In this document: piece by piece, positions 7,774-17,069 of the stretch
Layout: each line of letters starts with the position of its first letter
Numbering within the stretch: the stretch's first letter is position 1
NCBI GenBank assembly: GCA_046330935.1
Contig: JAXLRU010000002.1
Location: 1,159,388-1,223,387 of the forward strand
Source: JAXLRU01 sp046330935
GTDB taxonomy: Bacteria > Actinomycetota > Actinomycetes > Actinomycetales > Kineosporiaceae
Reading direction: 5' to 3'
DNA: 64,000 nucleotides
Notes under the pieces: generated by a model
Seen by the model: only the letters and a program-made list of their open reading frames with translations
The model's database searches: none
Told to the model about the DNA's origin: nothing
Translations under genes and position numbers: made by a program

Positions 7774-9010
7774 TCAGCCCGCCGTGAGCGAGAGCACCAC
7801 GGCAGCGGCCGGGACGACGAGCGCGACCAGCAGCCACGACGTCACCAGGACCCGTCCCGCGTCGATGTCGAGGGCGAGGGCCGCGCGGCAACGCGCGGCC
7901 CGCAGGACCGACGGCCAGCGACCCCCACGGGGTCAGCAGCGGGCCCGCGTTCACCCCCACCAGGACGGCGAGCAGCGGCACCGCGGACCCGCCGGGCCCC
8001 GCCGCGGCCACCGGCTCCAGGGCCAGGTAGGCGGGCAGGTTGTTCACCAGGCTCGCCGAGACCGCCGACGCCACAGCGGTGCGGCCGCGGCCAGCGGGCC
8101 CGGCCGGTGTCCACGAGGTCCGCGAGCCGCCGCCGCGAGCGCCGTGCCGGTCGGCGGCCGCCAGGAGCAGGAACAGCGCCCCCGTGACCAGCGGCATCGT
8201 CACCGGCACGAGCTGCGGGCGCACCAGGCCGGGCCGGCGGACCACGGCGACGACGGCGAGCACCACCGCACCCGTCCCCGCTGCCGCCCACGCGGGCACC
8301 TCCGCCAGCACCGCGGCCACGAAGCCCAGGCACGCCAGGGCCGCCGCCCCGAGCAGCACGCCGTCGCGGTCGCCGTGCCCCTCGCGGTCGCCGTCACCGT
8401 CCCCCTCGCCGTCGCCCGCAGGCCGCCCGTCCCGGCGAGGGACCGCGTAGCGCCCCCGCACGTGCCCGCGGAAGAGCAGCCACGCGAGCCCGGCGGTGAG
8501 CAGGGCCGCGGTGGCGGCGACGGGCCAGATCCGCGCGGCCCAGGCGGCCGCGGTCCAGTCCAGGCGCTGCGCCGCGAGCAGGTTCGTGAGGTTCGAGACG
8601 GGCAGCAGGAACGACGCGGTGTTCGCCAGCCACAGCGTGGTCACCGCCCACGGCAGCGGGTCCAGCCCCAACCGCCGCGCCAGCCGCACGACCACCGGGG
8701 TGAGCAGCACGGCCGTCGTGTCGAGGGACCCGAGCACCGTGCACGCCACCGCCAGGACGACGACGAGCGCGCCCAGCGCCGGCACCCGCCCGCGCCCGGC
8801 CCGCACGGCGAGCGCCGCGGCCACGTCGAACAGCCCGGCGCCGTCGGCGAGTTCCGCCAGCACCGTCACCGCGACGAGGAAGCCGAGGACCGGGACGACG
8901 CGCTCCAGCACCTCGGCCGCCTCGCCACCCGGCAGCACTCCCGTGGCCACCAGGGCGACGGCGAGCGCGACGACCGCCGCGGGGACGCCGAGCCGGCGCA
9001 GCGCCGTCAC
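7774..9010 (-). pseudogene. SLC13/ArsB-type ion permease, frameshifted
   Basis: Polytopic membrane transporter of the ArsB/NhaD/SLC13 superfamily, about 411 residues once corrected. It starts at GTG 9010, which overlaps the MobA-like stop by four bases. Family features include LGSLDTTAVLLTPVVVRLARRLG, NTASFLLPVSNLTNLLA, SLVNNLPAYLALEP and NAGPLLTPWGSLA. Just after TPWGSLA the frame must shift by one base (near 7900) to reach the proper C-terminus (VLRAARCRAALALDIDAGRVLV..., stop at 7774). The stretch at 8075-8150 also reads poorly and may hold compensating indels. Because conserved protein resumes after the break, an assembly error is more likely than loss of function. Substrate (arsenite, Na+/H+ or other anion) not determinable. 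Confidence 0.7.
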
Positions 9011-9633
9011 GCGCCGCCGCCGAGGGCCCGGGCGCGGGCCCTGGCCCTGGCCCTGGCGAGGTCGGCGGGGGTGTCCACGTCGGAGGCGTGCTCGTGCCCG
9101 ACGGCGACCTCCACGAGGCGCAGGCCCGCCACCACGCGCAGCAGCCCCGCCCCGCGGGCGTCGTCGGGCAGCGCCTCCAGGGCCCGGCGCAACGGCCCCG
9201 CGGCGTAGACGGCGAGCAGCGGCTGCCGGTGACCCGACGGGTCGACCGCGATCGCCCCCTGCGGTCCGCCCGCGATCGTCGGATCCTCCGCCTCGCGCCC
9301 GGCCGCAGCGCCCTGCCCCGGCCCGGGCAGGGCGGCCAGCAGGTGCGGCACCACGGCCGCGGCGAAGGGCTGGTCGCCGGCGAGCACGAGCACCCGCACG
9401 AGCCCGTCGGGCGCCTCCCGGAGCACCGACAGGACGGCCGCGGCGGGCCCGCCGTCGCGCTCGGGGCCCGCGACGACCGCCGTCACGCCCGCCGGCACCG
9501 CCGCCAGGGCGCGCTCGAGGAGGCTCACGCCGTCGACGACCTCGCGCAGCTTGTCGCGGCCGAAGCGGCGCGAGGCGCCACCGGCGAGGACGACGGCGAG
9601 CGTGGACGTGTGGGGGGCAGGCCCGCCCGTCAC
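9007..9633 (-). CDS. MobA-like nucleotidyltransferase
   Basis: 208 residues of the MobA/GlmU nucleotidyltransferase fold. The N-terminal LAGGASRRFGRDK matches the LAGGxxxRxGxDK nucleotide-binding signature, LAGDQPF carries the metal-binding Asp, and VDTPADLARA is the usual C-terminal motif. Family role: GMP transfer to molybdopterin, or related CTP/GTP transfers. No molybdenum cofactor genes are nearby, and the partner is a membrane permease translated in overlap, so the true substrate is open. A run of Ala-Arg repeats ends the protein. Confidence 0.75.
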   Translation of the reverse strand: MTGGPAPHTSTLAVVLAGGASRRFGRDKLREVVDGVSLLERALAAVPAGVTAVVAGPERDGGPAAAVLSVLREAPDGLVRVLVLAGDQPFAAAVVPHLLAALPGPGQGAAAGREAEDPTIAGGPQGAIAVDPSGHRQPLLAVYAAGPLRRALEALPDDARGAGLLRVVAGLRLVEVAVGHEHASDVDTPADLARARARARARALGGGA

Positions 9634-9639
9634 GGACGC

Positions 9640-9651
9640 TCACCCGGGCGG
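9640..9651. promoter_or_regulatory. TCACCCG-N2-CGG motif before the MobA-like gene
   Basis: TCACCCGGGCGG lies 7 bases upstream of the MobA-like start; an inverted copy (TCACCCGTCCGG on the minus strand) is at 9730-9741. Same word as at other intergenic positions; regulator unknown. Confidence 0.3.
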
Positions 9652-9802
9652 GCCGCCGTCGCCTGCGCGGGACGGCACCGGCACGACAGGGAGCCTCGCA
9701 CGGGACGCACACGCTCAGTGTGGGCTGCGCCGGACGGGTGAACCACTTCAGCCTGCGGCGGGTCCCTGACCGGTCCGCGGCCAATCCGCGCCCATTCGGG
9801 CC

Positions 9803-9828
9803 TCAATCGGGCGGCCTCGGCGGCCGAG
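9803..9828 (+). promoter_or_regulatory. FliA/WhiG-like promoter candidate before the conservon
   Basis: TCAA (9803-9806), 16 bases, then GCCGAG (9823-9828). The family consensus is TAAA-N15-GCCGATAA, so spacing is one base long and the -10 element imperfect. It lies about 70 bases before the kinase start. Confidence 0.3.
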
Positions 9829-9894
9829 AACAACCGCGGGCCGCCGGTGGGCAGACAAGGCGCGCCGTCGGCAGCGAGCGAGCGGAAGGTCCCC

Positions 9895-12800
9895 ATGCTG
9901 CGCACCCGAGGTATCCGGTCGAAGACCCTGGCAGTGATGGCGCTGCCGTACGCGGTGTTGGTCGCGGCGGCGTCGCTCATCGGTGTGCAGGCGGTCGACC
10001 AGGCGCGCCAGGCCGGCGTCACCCGTGACGTCGCGCAGGCCGCGCCGCCCATGTCGGCGCTCGTCGGGGCCCTGCAGAACGAACGTGCGCTGACCGTGCG
10101 TTCCCTGCTCGGCGACGCCGGTGCCGCGGGCAAGCTCAAGGGCGCCCGGGCGGCCTCCGACCGCGCCGTCCTCGCGGCACGATCGGCGCTGCCGGGCGAC
10201 GTCGCCGCCGCGTCCTCGCCGTCCGCCGCCGCGGGCCTCGCCCGTGCCTCCGCCGCCAACGCGGGCCTGCGCGGCGTGCGCGCCAAGATCGACAAGCGGC
10301 AGCTGGACGTCCTGGGCACCCTCGGCGCCTACGAGGACGTCATCGCCGCCGACGTCGACGTGCCCGCCGCGGTCGCCGCCGGGCTGACCGACCGCGAGCA
10401 GGCCGCCACCTTCGACGCCTACGGCGCCCTGGCCCACGCCACCGAGGCCGCCGCCCGCGAGCAGATCGCCGGCGTCGTCGTCCTCGCCGCCGGCGCGCGG
10501 CCCCAGCTGCAGACCGAACTCCTCGAGGCCGCCGACGCCCAGGAGGACGCTGTCGAGGCCGTGCGCCGCCGCGCCGACGCCGCCGACGTCGCGTCCCTGA
10601 ACGCCGCGCTCAAGCGCGACTCCTCCGCCGGCGCCGTCGCCTCCATGCGGGGCAAGCTCGTCTCGGCGCCCGCGGGCAGCCGCCCCTCCGTCCGCCTCGA
10701 CCAGTGGAGCGCGGCCACCACCGCCCACGCGAAGGTCTACGCCGGGCAGGCCACCACCCTCGCCGCCGCTGCGGCGTCCGACGCCTCCGACGCCGCGCGC
10801 ACCGCCTGGCTGCGCGCCTGGGCCACGATCGGCGCCGCCGCCGTCGTGCTGCTCGTCTCCCTGCTGCTCGGGATCACCATGTCCGGGCGCCTGGTGCGCC
10901 CCCTGCGCCGCCTCACCCGCGACGCGCACCGCCTGCGCGGGGAGCTGCCCGCGGTCGTCGAGACCCTGCAGCACGACCCCGGCGCCGTCGTCCAGCGCCC
11001 CGTCGTGGGCAGCTCGTCGTCGACCGGCGAACTCGCCGAGCTCACCGCCGCGCTGCAGGAGCTGGCCAACGGCACGATCGACGTCGCCGTCGGGCAGGCG
11101 CAGCTGCGCCGCTCGATCGCGGAGATGTTCGTCAACATCGCCCGCCGCAACCAGACCCTGCTGTCGCGCCAGCTCGCGTTCATCGACCAGCTGGAGCGCA
11201 CCGAGGAGAACCCCGACACCCTCGACAACCTCTTCCGGCTCGACCACCTCGCCACCCGGATGCGCCGCAACGCCGAGTCGCTGCTGGTGCTCTCGGGCAT
11301 CGAGTCGGGCCGGCGGCTGCGACGCCCGATGCCGCTGTCGGACGTCATCCGCACCGCCACCAGCGAGATCGAGCACTACGACCGGATCAGCCTCGCCCTG
11401 CAGGTGGACCCGCAGGTCGTCGCGCACCTCGCGCTGCCCACCGCGCACCTGCTCGCCGAGCTGCTGGAGAACGCCACCCACTTCTCCGACCCCGGCAGCT
11501 ACGTGATGGTCACCGCCGGGATGGTGCCGCCCGAGGCCCCCGACGCCGTGCGCATCGCCATCACCGACGACGGCCTCGGCATGACCGCCGAGGAGCTCGC
11601 CGACGCGAACACCCGGATCCACCACCCCTCGATCACCGACGCCGTCGGCTCGCAGCGGCTCGGGTTCTTCGTGGTCGGACGGCTCGCCCAGCGGCTCGAA
11701 GCCGGCGTGGAGCTGCACCCGGCGACCCCCCGCGGCACCATCGCGATCGTCGACCTGCCGCTGTCGCTGTTCCTCGCCTCGTCGCTGCCCGTCGAGGGCG
11801 GCACGCCCGACGCGCAGGCCACGCCCGTCGTCTCCGGCCCCGTCTCGGCCCTGCCGCCCGCCGCCGGCGCCACCCCGCTGCCGGTCTCGCCGCGCCCGCC
11901 GATGCTGCCGCCGGGGCGTCCCGACGGCCCCGGCCCCGACCCGGCCGTCGCCGCCGTCGCCGCTGTCGCCGCCTCGCCCGTGGCGCCCGCCGTCCCGCCG
12001 CCGTTCCCCCGGGTGGCGCCCGCCACGCTCGATGCGCTCAGCGACGCCGTCGACACCGGCGCCATCGCCGCCGTGCCGCCCACCGGGCTGCCCCGGCGCG
12101 GTGCCGAGCTGCCGCGCCGCCGTGGTGAGGGCGAGAGCGCCGACGACGCCGTGCCCGCCGCCCTGCCCGATGCCTTGCCTGCGGCTCTGCCCGCGGCCCT
12201 GCCGATGCCCGCCGCCTTGCCGATGCCCGCCGCACCCGTCGCCGTCGAGGCGCCCGCGCCTGCGGCTCCCGTGGCCCCGGTGGAGGAGGCCCCCGCAACG
12301 GCCTCCCTGCCGCTGCGGCAGATCGCCGACTCCGCTGCCCCTGCCCCCGCTGCTCCCGCGTGGGCCGAGCCGGTCGGGGCCGAGCGGGGCCTGTTCGACC
12401 CGGCCGTGCCCGAGCTGCTCGACGGCCACGAGTTCGGCGCCGACGCGCAGCCGTGGACCGCGCCCGACGCGTGGGCCGTCGACGTGCCCGACGCCGACCC
12501 CCAGGACATCGTCGACGAGGCCGCCCGCGCCGTGGACTGGCAGGACGAGGCCGCCGTCCCGGCAGCGCTCGTGGCGCCGAGCGACACTGAGCCCGGCACC
12601 GACCCCGCTCCCGCCGCCGAGGCGGCGTCCGAGACCACCGACGAGGCGCCCCCGGCCCGCAGCGGCCTGTTCTCGGGCTTCCGCTCCCGCAGGGACGCGC
12701 TGCGCCAGGACGCCGCGCGCACCACCACGCCTCCCGCGGGTGGCATGGCCACCGTGCCGCCGCAGCCCGGTGCGCCCGGGGAGCTGGTGTCCGACCTCGA

Positions 12801-14019
12801 CGTCCCGGCCGACCCCGCTCCCCACGCCCACCGGCACGCCGCCGCACCGGCTGTCGAGGTCGCGCCCCTCACCGCGCCGGAGCCCGAGCCCGAGCCCGTC
12901 TGGACTGCGCCGGAGCCGGTCGCTGTCACGCCCGAGCCCGAGCCGGAGCCGGTCTGGACTGCGCCGGAGCCGGTCGCCGTCACGCCGGAGCCCGAGCCGG
13001 AGCCGGTCTGGTCCGCCCCGGAGCCGGTCGCCGTCACGCCGGAGCCCGAGCCGGAGCCGGTGTGGTCCGCGCAGGAGCCGGTCGCCGCCGAGCCCGAGCC
13101 CGTCGCGCCGTCGTTCTCGTGGGCCGAGGCCGCCGTGGAGCCCGACGCGCCGGCGTCGGCCACGCCCGAGCTCAAGCCGCTCGTGCCCGCACAGCCGTGG
13201 GCGCTCGCGTCCGGGCCGATCCCGCTGCCCGAGCCGGAGCCCCAGGCCGATCCCGAACCGGAGCCCCAGGCCGATCCCGAGCCGTCCCGCCGGCCCTGGG
13301 TCGGGGCGCCCGGTGCCGCGGAGGCGTTCGCGGGCCTGGCGGACCTCCCGTCCGCGTCGCGTCCGGCGGCGGGTGAGGAACCTCCGCCCGCCCCTGCCGT
13401 GGCCGAACCCGCGCCGCCGGCCACGCTGGTGCCCTCGATCGACGTCCTGCCGGCCCGGCACGCCTCGCGCGGCGGGTTCCGGCTGGGCCGCCGCCGCGAG
13501 GTCCAGGGCCACGCCCCGGCACCCGCGCCCGCGCCGTCGTCCCGCACGCTCCTGCCTCCGGTGCCCGCCGGTGCGGACGCCGCCCCGGTGGCGCCCGTCG
13601 GCGCCCCGCCCGCCCCGTCCGGTCCCGTCGCCGCGCCCGTCGGGGGAGCCCACGGCGTCCCGGCCGCCCGCACGGCCCCGGCACCGCAGCCCGCCCACCA
13701 CGGCTACGAGCGGGACGACGCGGAGGACTCGGCGCGGTCCAAGCTCGCCAGCGAGGCCCTGTCGGAGCTGTCGGCCCTGTCGTCGTACCGGCCCTCCGCG
13801 GTCGCCGCGACCCGGCCCCCGCTGGCCCGCCGCACGCCCGTCGAGGCCCCGCCGGAGCCCGAGCCCGCCCCCGAGGTCGAGGACGGCGCCGACTCCCCGC
13901 GCCGGCGCAACGCCGCCGACGTCCGCTCGATGCTCACCGGCTTCACCGCCGGCGTCGAGCGGGGCCGGACCTCCCCGGCTGCCCACCGGCCGCTGCCGCG
14001 CCGGCAGGAGGGCCAGTGA
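9895..14019 (+). CDS. Conservon sensor histidine kinase with nitrate/nitrite-sensing-type ectodomain (CvnA-like)
   Basis: 1,374 residues; start ATG 9895, five bases after GGAAGG. One TM segment lies at about 12-33. An extracellular all-alpha domain rich in Ala follows (QNERALTVRSLLGD), typical of NIT domains. A second TM lies near 305-329 and then HAMP. The dimerisation region LDHLATRMRRNAESLLVLSG carries His451. The ATPase domain has LLENATHFSDPGS (N box, about 523-535) and DDGLGM (about 560). The last 700 residues are Pro/Ala/Glu-rich and disordered, with four 18-residue PEPEPEPVW repeats. It heads the classical conservon order kinase, roadblock, DUF742, GTPase, which forms a membrane signalling complex resembling a eukaryotic G-protein system. 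Ligand unknown. Confidence 0.92.
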   Translation: MLRTRGIRSKTLAVMALPYAVLVAAASLIGVQAVDQARQAGVTRDVAQAAPPMSALVGALQNERALTVRSLLGDAGAAGKLKGARAASDRAVLAARSALPGDVAAASSPSAAAGLARASAANAGLRGVRAKIDKRQLDVLGTLGAYEDVIAADVDVPAAVAAGLTDREQAATFDAYGALAHATEAAAREQIAGVVVLAAGARPQLQTELLEAADAQEDAVEAVRRRADAADVASLNAALKRDSSAGAVASMRGKLVSAPAGSRPSVRLDQWSAATTAHAKVYAGQATTLAAAAASDASDAARTAWLRAWATIGAAAVVLLVSLLLGITMSGRLVRPLRRLTRDAHRLRGELPAVVETLQHDPGAVVQRPVVGSSSSTGELAELTAALQELANGTIDVAVGQAQLRRSIAEMFVNIARRNQTLLSRQLAFIDQLERTEENPDTLDNLFRLDHLATRMRRNAESLLVLSGIESGRRLRRPMPLSDVIRTATSEIEHYDRISLALQVDPQVVAHLALPTAHLLAELLENATHFSDPGSYVMVTAGMVPPEAPDAVRIAITDDGLGMTAEELADANTRIHHPSITDAVGSQRLGFFVVGRLAQRLEAGVELHPATPRGTIAIVDLPLSLFLASSLPVEGGTPDAQATPVVSGPVSALPPAAGATPLPVSPRPPMLPPGRPDGPGPDPAVAAVAAVAASPVAPAVPPPFPRVAPATLDALSDAVDTGAIAAVPPTGLPRRGAELPRRRGEGESADDAVPAALPDALPAALPAALPMPAALPMPAAPVAVEAPAPAAPVAPVEEAPATASLPLRQIADSAAPAPAAPAWAEPVGAERGLFDPAVPELLDGHEFGADAQPWTAPDAWAVDVPDADPQDIVDEAARAVDWQDEAAVPAALVAPSDTEPGTDPAPAAEAASETTDEAPPARSGLFSGFRSRRDALRQDAARTTTPPAGGMATVPPQPGAPGELVSDLDVPADPAPHAHRHAAAPAVEVAPLTAPEPEPEPVWTAPEPVAVTPEPEPEPVWTAPEPVAVTPEPEPEPVWSAPEPVAVTPEPEPEPVWSAQEPVAAEPEPVAPSFSWAEAAVEPDAPASATPELKPLVPAQPWALASGPIPLPEPEPQADPEPEPQADPEPSRRPWVGAPGAAEAFAGLADLPSASRPAAGEEPPPAPAVAEPAPPATLVPSIDVLPARHASRGGFRLGRRREVQGHAPAPAPAPSSRTLLPPVPAGADAAPVAPVGAPPAPSGPVAAPVGGAHGVPAARTAPAPQPAHHGYERDDAEDSARSKLASEALSELSALSSYRPSAVAATRPPLARRTPVEAPPEPEPAPEVEDGADSPRRRNAADVRSMLTGFTAGVERGRTSPAAHRPLPRRQEGQ
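12877..13092 (+). repeat. Four tandem 54-bp repeats in the kinase tail
   Basis: The unit encodes PEPEPEPVWTAPEPVAVT, with small changes (WTAPE, WSAPE, WSAQE), at about residues 995-1066. In-frame and without spacers; a flexible Pro-Glu spacer with a regularly placed Trp. Confidence 0.85.
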
Positions 14020-14089
14020 CCGCCCGAGCGTCGGCGCGCGCCCCGCGCCCCCCGCGACCCACCCGCACCACCGACCGGAGGAACCGACC

Positions 14090-14542
14090 GTGACCGCGAT
14101 GAGCCCTGAAGCGGCCAACTTCAACTGGCTGCTGGACAACTTCGTCAAGAGCGTCCCCGGGGTGCGCCACACGCTCGTGGTGTCCGCGGACGGCCTGCTC
14201 ATGGCCATGTCCGACGAGCTGGACCGCACCAGCGGCGACCAGATGTCGGCGATCGTGGCCGGGATGTCGAGCCTGACCCGGGGCGCCGCGCGGCAGTTGC
14301 GCAGCGGCGACGTCCGGCAGTCGATCATCGAGATGGACACCCTGTTCCTGTTCCTCATGACCATCTCGGACGGGTCGGTGCTCGCGGTCGTCGCCGACGC
14401 GGGCTGCGACGTCGGGCTCGTCGGTTACGAGATGGCCCTGCTGGTCAGCCGGACCGAGACGACCCTGACGCCGCAGCTGGTCTCGGAGATGCGGGCGCGC
14501 CTGCCCGTCGCCGGCCCCACCCGCGCCGCCTACGCGGGGTGA
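14090..14542 (+). CDS. Roadblock/LC7 domain protein (CvnB-like)
   Basis: 150 residues, start GTG 14090 behind GGAGG (14077-14081); ATG 14099 is an in-frame alternative. It matches the bacterial roadblock/MglB-like fold: NFNWLLDNFVKSVPGVRHTLVVSADGLLMAMS, MSAIVAGMSSLTRGAARQ, SVLAVVADAGCDVGLVGYEMALLV. Roadblock proteins act as dimeric partners or GTPase-activating proteins of small GTPases. In conservons the protein sits between the kinase and the GTPase. It lies 70 bases after the kinase and five before the DUF742 gene. Confidence 0.92.
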   Translation: MTAMSPEAANFNWLLDNFVKSVPGVRHTLVVSADGLLMAMSDELDRTSGDQMSAIVAGMSSLTRGAARQLRSGDVRQSIIEMDTLFLFLMTISDGSVLAVVADAGCDVGLVGYEMALLVSRTETTLTPQLVSEMRARLPVAGPTRAAYAG

Positions 14543-14546
14543 GCCG

Positions 14547-14936
14547 GTGAGCGACCACCTCAGCCGCCGGGAGCCCGAGGAGGACTTCGAGGACGCCTCG
14601 ACGGTCCGCCCGTACACGGTCACGGGCGGGCGCACGCGGCCCAGCTCGGAGGCGCTCCCGATCGAGGCGCTCGTGCGCGCCGTCGGGCAGCCGACCCCCG
14701 CACGGTCACCGGAGGAGCGTCGGATCCTCGAGCTCACCGCCGGGCAGTACCTGTCCATCGCCGAGGTGTCGGCCCACCTGAAGCTGCCGGTGGGCGTCGT
14801 GCGGGTCCTGGTGGGGGACCTCGCCGACGCCGAACTGGTGCGCATCGACGGGCTGACCGCCACGGAGTCCGCCTACAACCCCGCCTCGACCCTCAGCGTC
14901 CTGGAGAGTGTTCTCAATGGCATTTCCGCGCTCTGA
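14547..14936 (+). CDS. DUF742 protein (CvnC-like)
   Basis: 129 residues, start GTG 14547. DUF742 signature: RPYTVTGGRT near residues 21-30, then a winged-helix-like half (SPEERRILELTAGQYLSIAEVSAHLKLP, VGVVRVLVGDLADAELVRI). DUF742 proteins are the third conservon component and may couple the complex to DNA or the GTPase. The 3' end overlaps the GTPase gene by 20 bases, so translation is coupled. Confidence 0.92.
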   Translation: MSDHLSRREPEEDFEDASTVRPYTVTGGRTRPSSEALPIEALVRAVGQPTPARSPEERRILELTAGQYLSIAEVSAHLKLPVGVVRVLVGDLADAELVRIDGLTATESAYNPASTLSVLESVLNGISAL

Positions 14937-15549
14937 CGTGGCCGCGCCGGCATCGGCACCGTCGACCGGCGGTGCCGTGGCGGCTCCCGAGCCGACGGCC
15001 CCCCCGACCGTCGTCAAGATCGTCGTGGCCGGCGGGTTCGCCGTCGGCAAGACGACCTTCATCGGTTCCATCTCCGACATCGACCCGCTGTCCACCGAGG
15101 CGGCCATGACCGAGCACAGCATCGGCGTGGACGACGCGGGCGGGCAGACCGACCGCAAGACCACCACCACGGTGGCCATGGACTTCGGCCGGATCGCGCT
15201 GCCGGGCAACCTGTGGCTGTACCTGTTCGGCACCCCGGGGCAGGACCGGTTCCTGTTCATGTGGGACGACCTGGTGCACGGCGCGATCGGTGCGGTCGTC
15301 CTCGTCGACACCGAGCGGCTGGAGCAGTGCTTCCCCGCCGTGGACTACTTCGAGACCCGCAAGATCCCGTTCGTCGTCGCGGTGAACTGCTTCGACGGGA
15401 TCGCGCGGCACCAGATCGAGGACGTCCGCGACGCCCTGGCGATCTCGGCCGACGTCCCGATGATCTACACGGACGCGCGCTCGAGGGCCGCCACCAAGCA
15501 GGGCCTCATTACGCTCGTGCAGCACGCGATCGGCCGACTGCAGGGTTGA
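14917..15549 (+). CDS. Conservon small GTPase (CvnD-like)
   Basis: 210 residues from ATG 14917, eight bases after GGAGAG; GTG 14908 is a poorer choice. The P-loop is GGFAVGKTT. A switch region with TTTTVAMDFGRI follows, then the G3 motif GTPGQDRFLFMW and an altered G4, NCFDG in place of NKxD. The altered G4 is normal for this family. Output element of the conservon: nucleotide-dependent membrane association with the kinase and roadblock proteins. It overlaps the DUF742 gene. An imperfect dyad around 15557-15580 may end the operon. Confidence 0.92.
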   Translation: MAFPRSDVAAPASAPSTGGAVAAPEPTAPPTVVKIVVAGGFAVGKTTFIGSISDIDPLSTEAAMTEHSIGVDDAGGQTDRKTTTTVAMDFGRIALPGNLWLYLFGTPGQDRFLFMWDDLVHGAIGAVVLVDTERLEQCFPAVDYFETRKIPFVVAVNCFDGIARHQIEDVRDALAISADVPMIYTDARSRAATKQGLITLVQHAIGRLQG

Positions 15550-15716
15550 GCTCCGCGAACGGACGTCCGCGTTCGTTCGAGTTGACTTCGATCGTTGCGT
15601 AAGTCCAGTCTTGACCCCTTCGGCCCGGCGACGGGTCGGTGGCGGGTCGGCCCACGTGGCCGGCCCGCCGGTCTCGGACTCCTGCCGACAGGCGGGCGAG
15701 CGTGGGGGTGGCAACG

Positions 15717-17069
15717 ATGTCGCGAGAGGGCCGGTTCCTGGCACTGGCGGGCGCCGCGTGCGCGGCCGTGGTCAGCGCCAGCGCCTGGCTCGCCGCGGGC
15801 CTGCCGGGGGTGGTGAGCGGTAACACCACGGCGAACGGGGACGCCTGCCGCGACTACGCGGAGTACGGCCGCCACCCCGGCGAGAAGGTGCGGATCCTGT
15901 CTGCCGCCCAGGGCCTGGAGGCCGAGCGGCTGGGCCGGGCGTTCCTCACCTTCGAGCACTGCACGGGCATCGACGTCGTCCGCGAGGGCCGCAGCGACCT
16001 CGAGGCCGAGCTCGCCCGCCGGATCGCGGCCCGCACCCCGCCCGAGCTGGTCGTCCTCAACCAGCCGGGGCAGATCCCCGCCGCGGCCGCCTCGGGCCTG
16101 CTGCAACCCGCCTCCGCCGAGCTCACCACCCGCGCCATCGCGGCGTTCCCCGTCTCCTGGCTGACCTACGGGACGACGCGCTCGCAGTTCTACGCCCCGC
16201 CGCTCGGCGTCACCGTGAAGTCGCTGGTCTGGTACTCCCCGTCGGAGTTCCGCCGGCACGGCTGGCAGGTGCCGCAGACGTGGTCGCAGCTGCGGTCGCT
16301 GACGGCGAAGGTCGCCGAGCGGCCCGACACCCGGCCGTGGTGCGAGGGGCTGGAGTCGGGCACCTCCAGCGGTGCGCCCCTGACCGACTGGGTGGAGGAC
16401 GTCGTCCTGCGCCTGTCCGGGCCCGACGTCTACCAGCAGTGGATCCGCCACCAGGTCGACTTCGCCGACCCGCCGATCCGCTCCGCCTTCGACGAGGTCT
16501 CGTGGTTCCTGCGCGACCCCGCCCACGCCAACGGCGGTTTCGGTGCGCCCGCCTCGATCGCCACGACGCCGAACGTCGAGGCCGCGCTGCCCGTGCTCGA
16601 CGGCACGTGCGCGATGTCCCGCCAGCCCTCCACCTGGGCCAACCGCTGGCCGGCCGGCACCGAGATCGCCGAGGACGGCGACGTGTGGGCGTTCCCGCTG
16701 CCGTCCGTCGACGGCACGTCCCGGCCCCTGCGCATCGGCGGGGAGTTCCTCGCCCGCTTCGGGCGCACCGATGCCGCCGAGATGACCCAGCGGTTCATGA
16801 TCAGCCCCACCTTCACCCGGCTGCGGGCCGCCGAGGGCGGGTGGGTCTCGCCCGCCAACGACCTGCGCGAGAACTGGCTGCCCGACGCCGTCGACCAGGC
16901 CAACCTGCGGCTGCTGCGCGACAAGCGCACCGCGATCAGCTTCGACGCCTCCGACGCGATGCCCGACGCCGTGGGCTCCGGGGCCTTCTGGTCCGAGGGT
17001 GTCGAGTGGGTCAAGGGCCGGTCCACCGCCTCCGTCGTCGCCACCATCGACTCCGCCTGGCCGCGCTGA
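15717..17069 (+). CDS. Extracellular solute-binding protein 1 (family 1, orphan)
   Basis: 450 residues, start ATG 15717 behind a purine-rich GGGGGTGG. An N-terminal hydrophobic segment (LALAGAACAAVVSASAWLAAGLPG) without a lipobox suggests secretion or a membrane anchor. The two-lobed sugar-binding fold is recognisable: VRILSAAQGLEAERLGRAFLTFEHCTGIDV, QPGQIPAAAASGLLQPAS, WYSPSEFRRHGWQVPQTWSQL, LTDWVEDVVLRLSGPDVY, WPAGTEIAEDGDVWAFPLPSVDGTSRP. Both Cys early in the protein are shared with its paralogue at 17584. No permease or ATPase gene is adjacent, and it directly follows the conservon. It may serve a distant transporter or present a ligand to the conservon kinase (inference). Confidence 0.85.
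   Translation: MSREGRFLALAGAACAAVVSASAWLAAGLPGVVSGNTTANGDACRDYAEYGRHPGEKVRILSAAQGLEAERLGRAFLTFEHCTGIDVVREGRSDLEAELARRIAARTPPELVVLNQPGQIPAAAASGLLQPASAELTTRAIAAFPVSWLTYGTTRSQFYAPPLGVTVKSLVWYSPSEFRRHGWQVPQTWSQLRSLTAKVAERPDTRPWCEGLESGTSSGAPLTDWVEDVVLRLSGPDVYQQWIRHQVDFADPPIRSAFDEVSWFLRDPAHANGGFGAPASIATTPNVEAALPVLDGTCAMSRQPSTWANRWPAGTEIAEDGDVWAFPLPSVDGTSRPLRIGGEFLARFGRTDAAEMTQRFMISPTFTRLRAAEGGWVSPANDLRENWLPDAVDQANLRLLRDKRTAISFDASDAMPDAVGSGAFWSEGVEWVKGRSTASVVATIDSAWPR

Noticed and set aside
9748..14364. 1,538-codon open frame on the minus strand opposite the conservon kinase
   Set aside because: Antisense of a well-supported gene; Gly/Arg/Asp-rich text of the kind produced by GC-biased third positions, with no domain.
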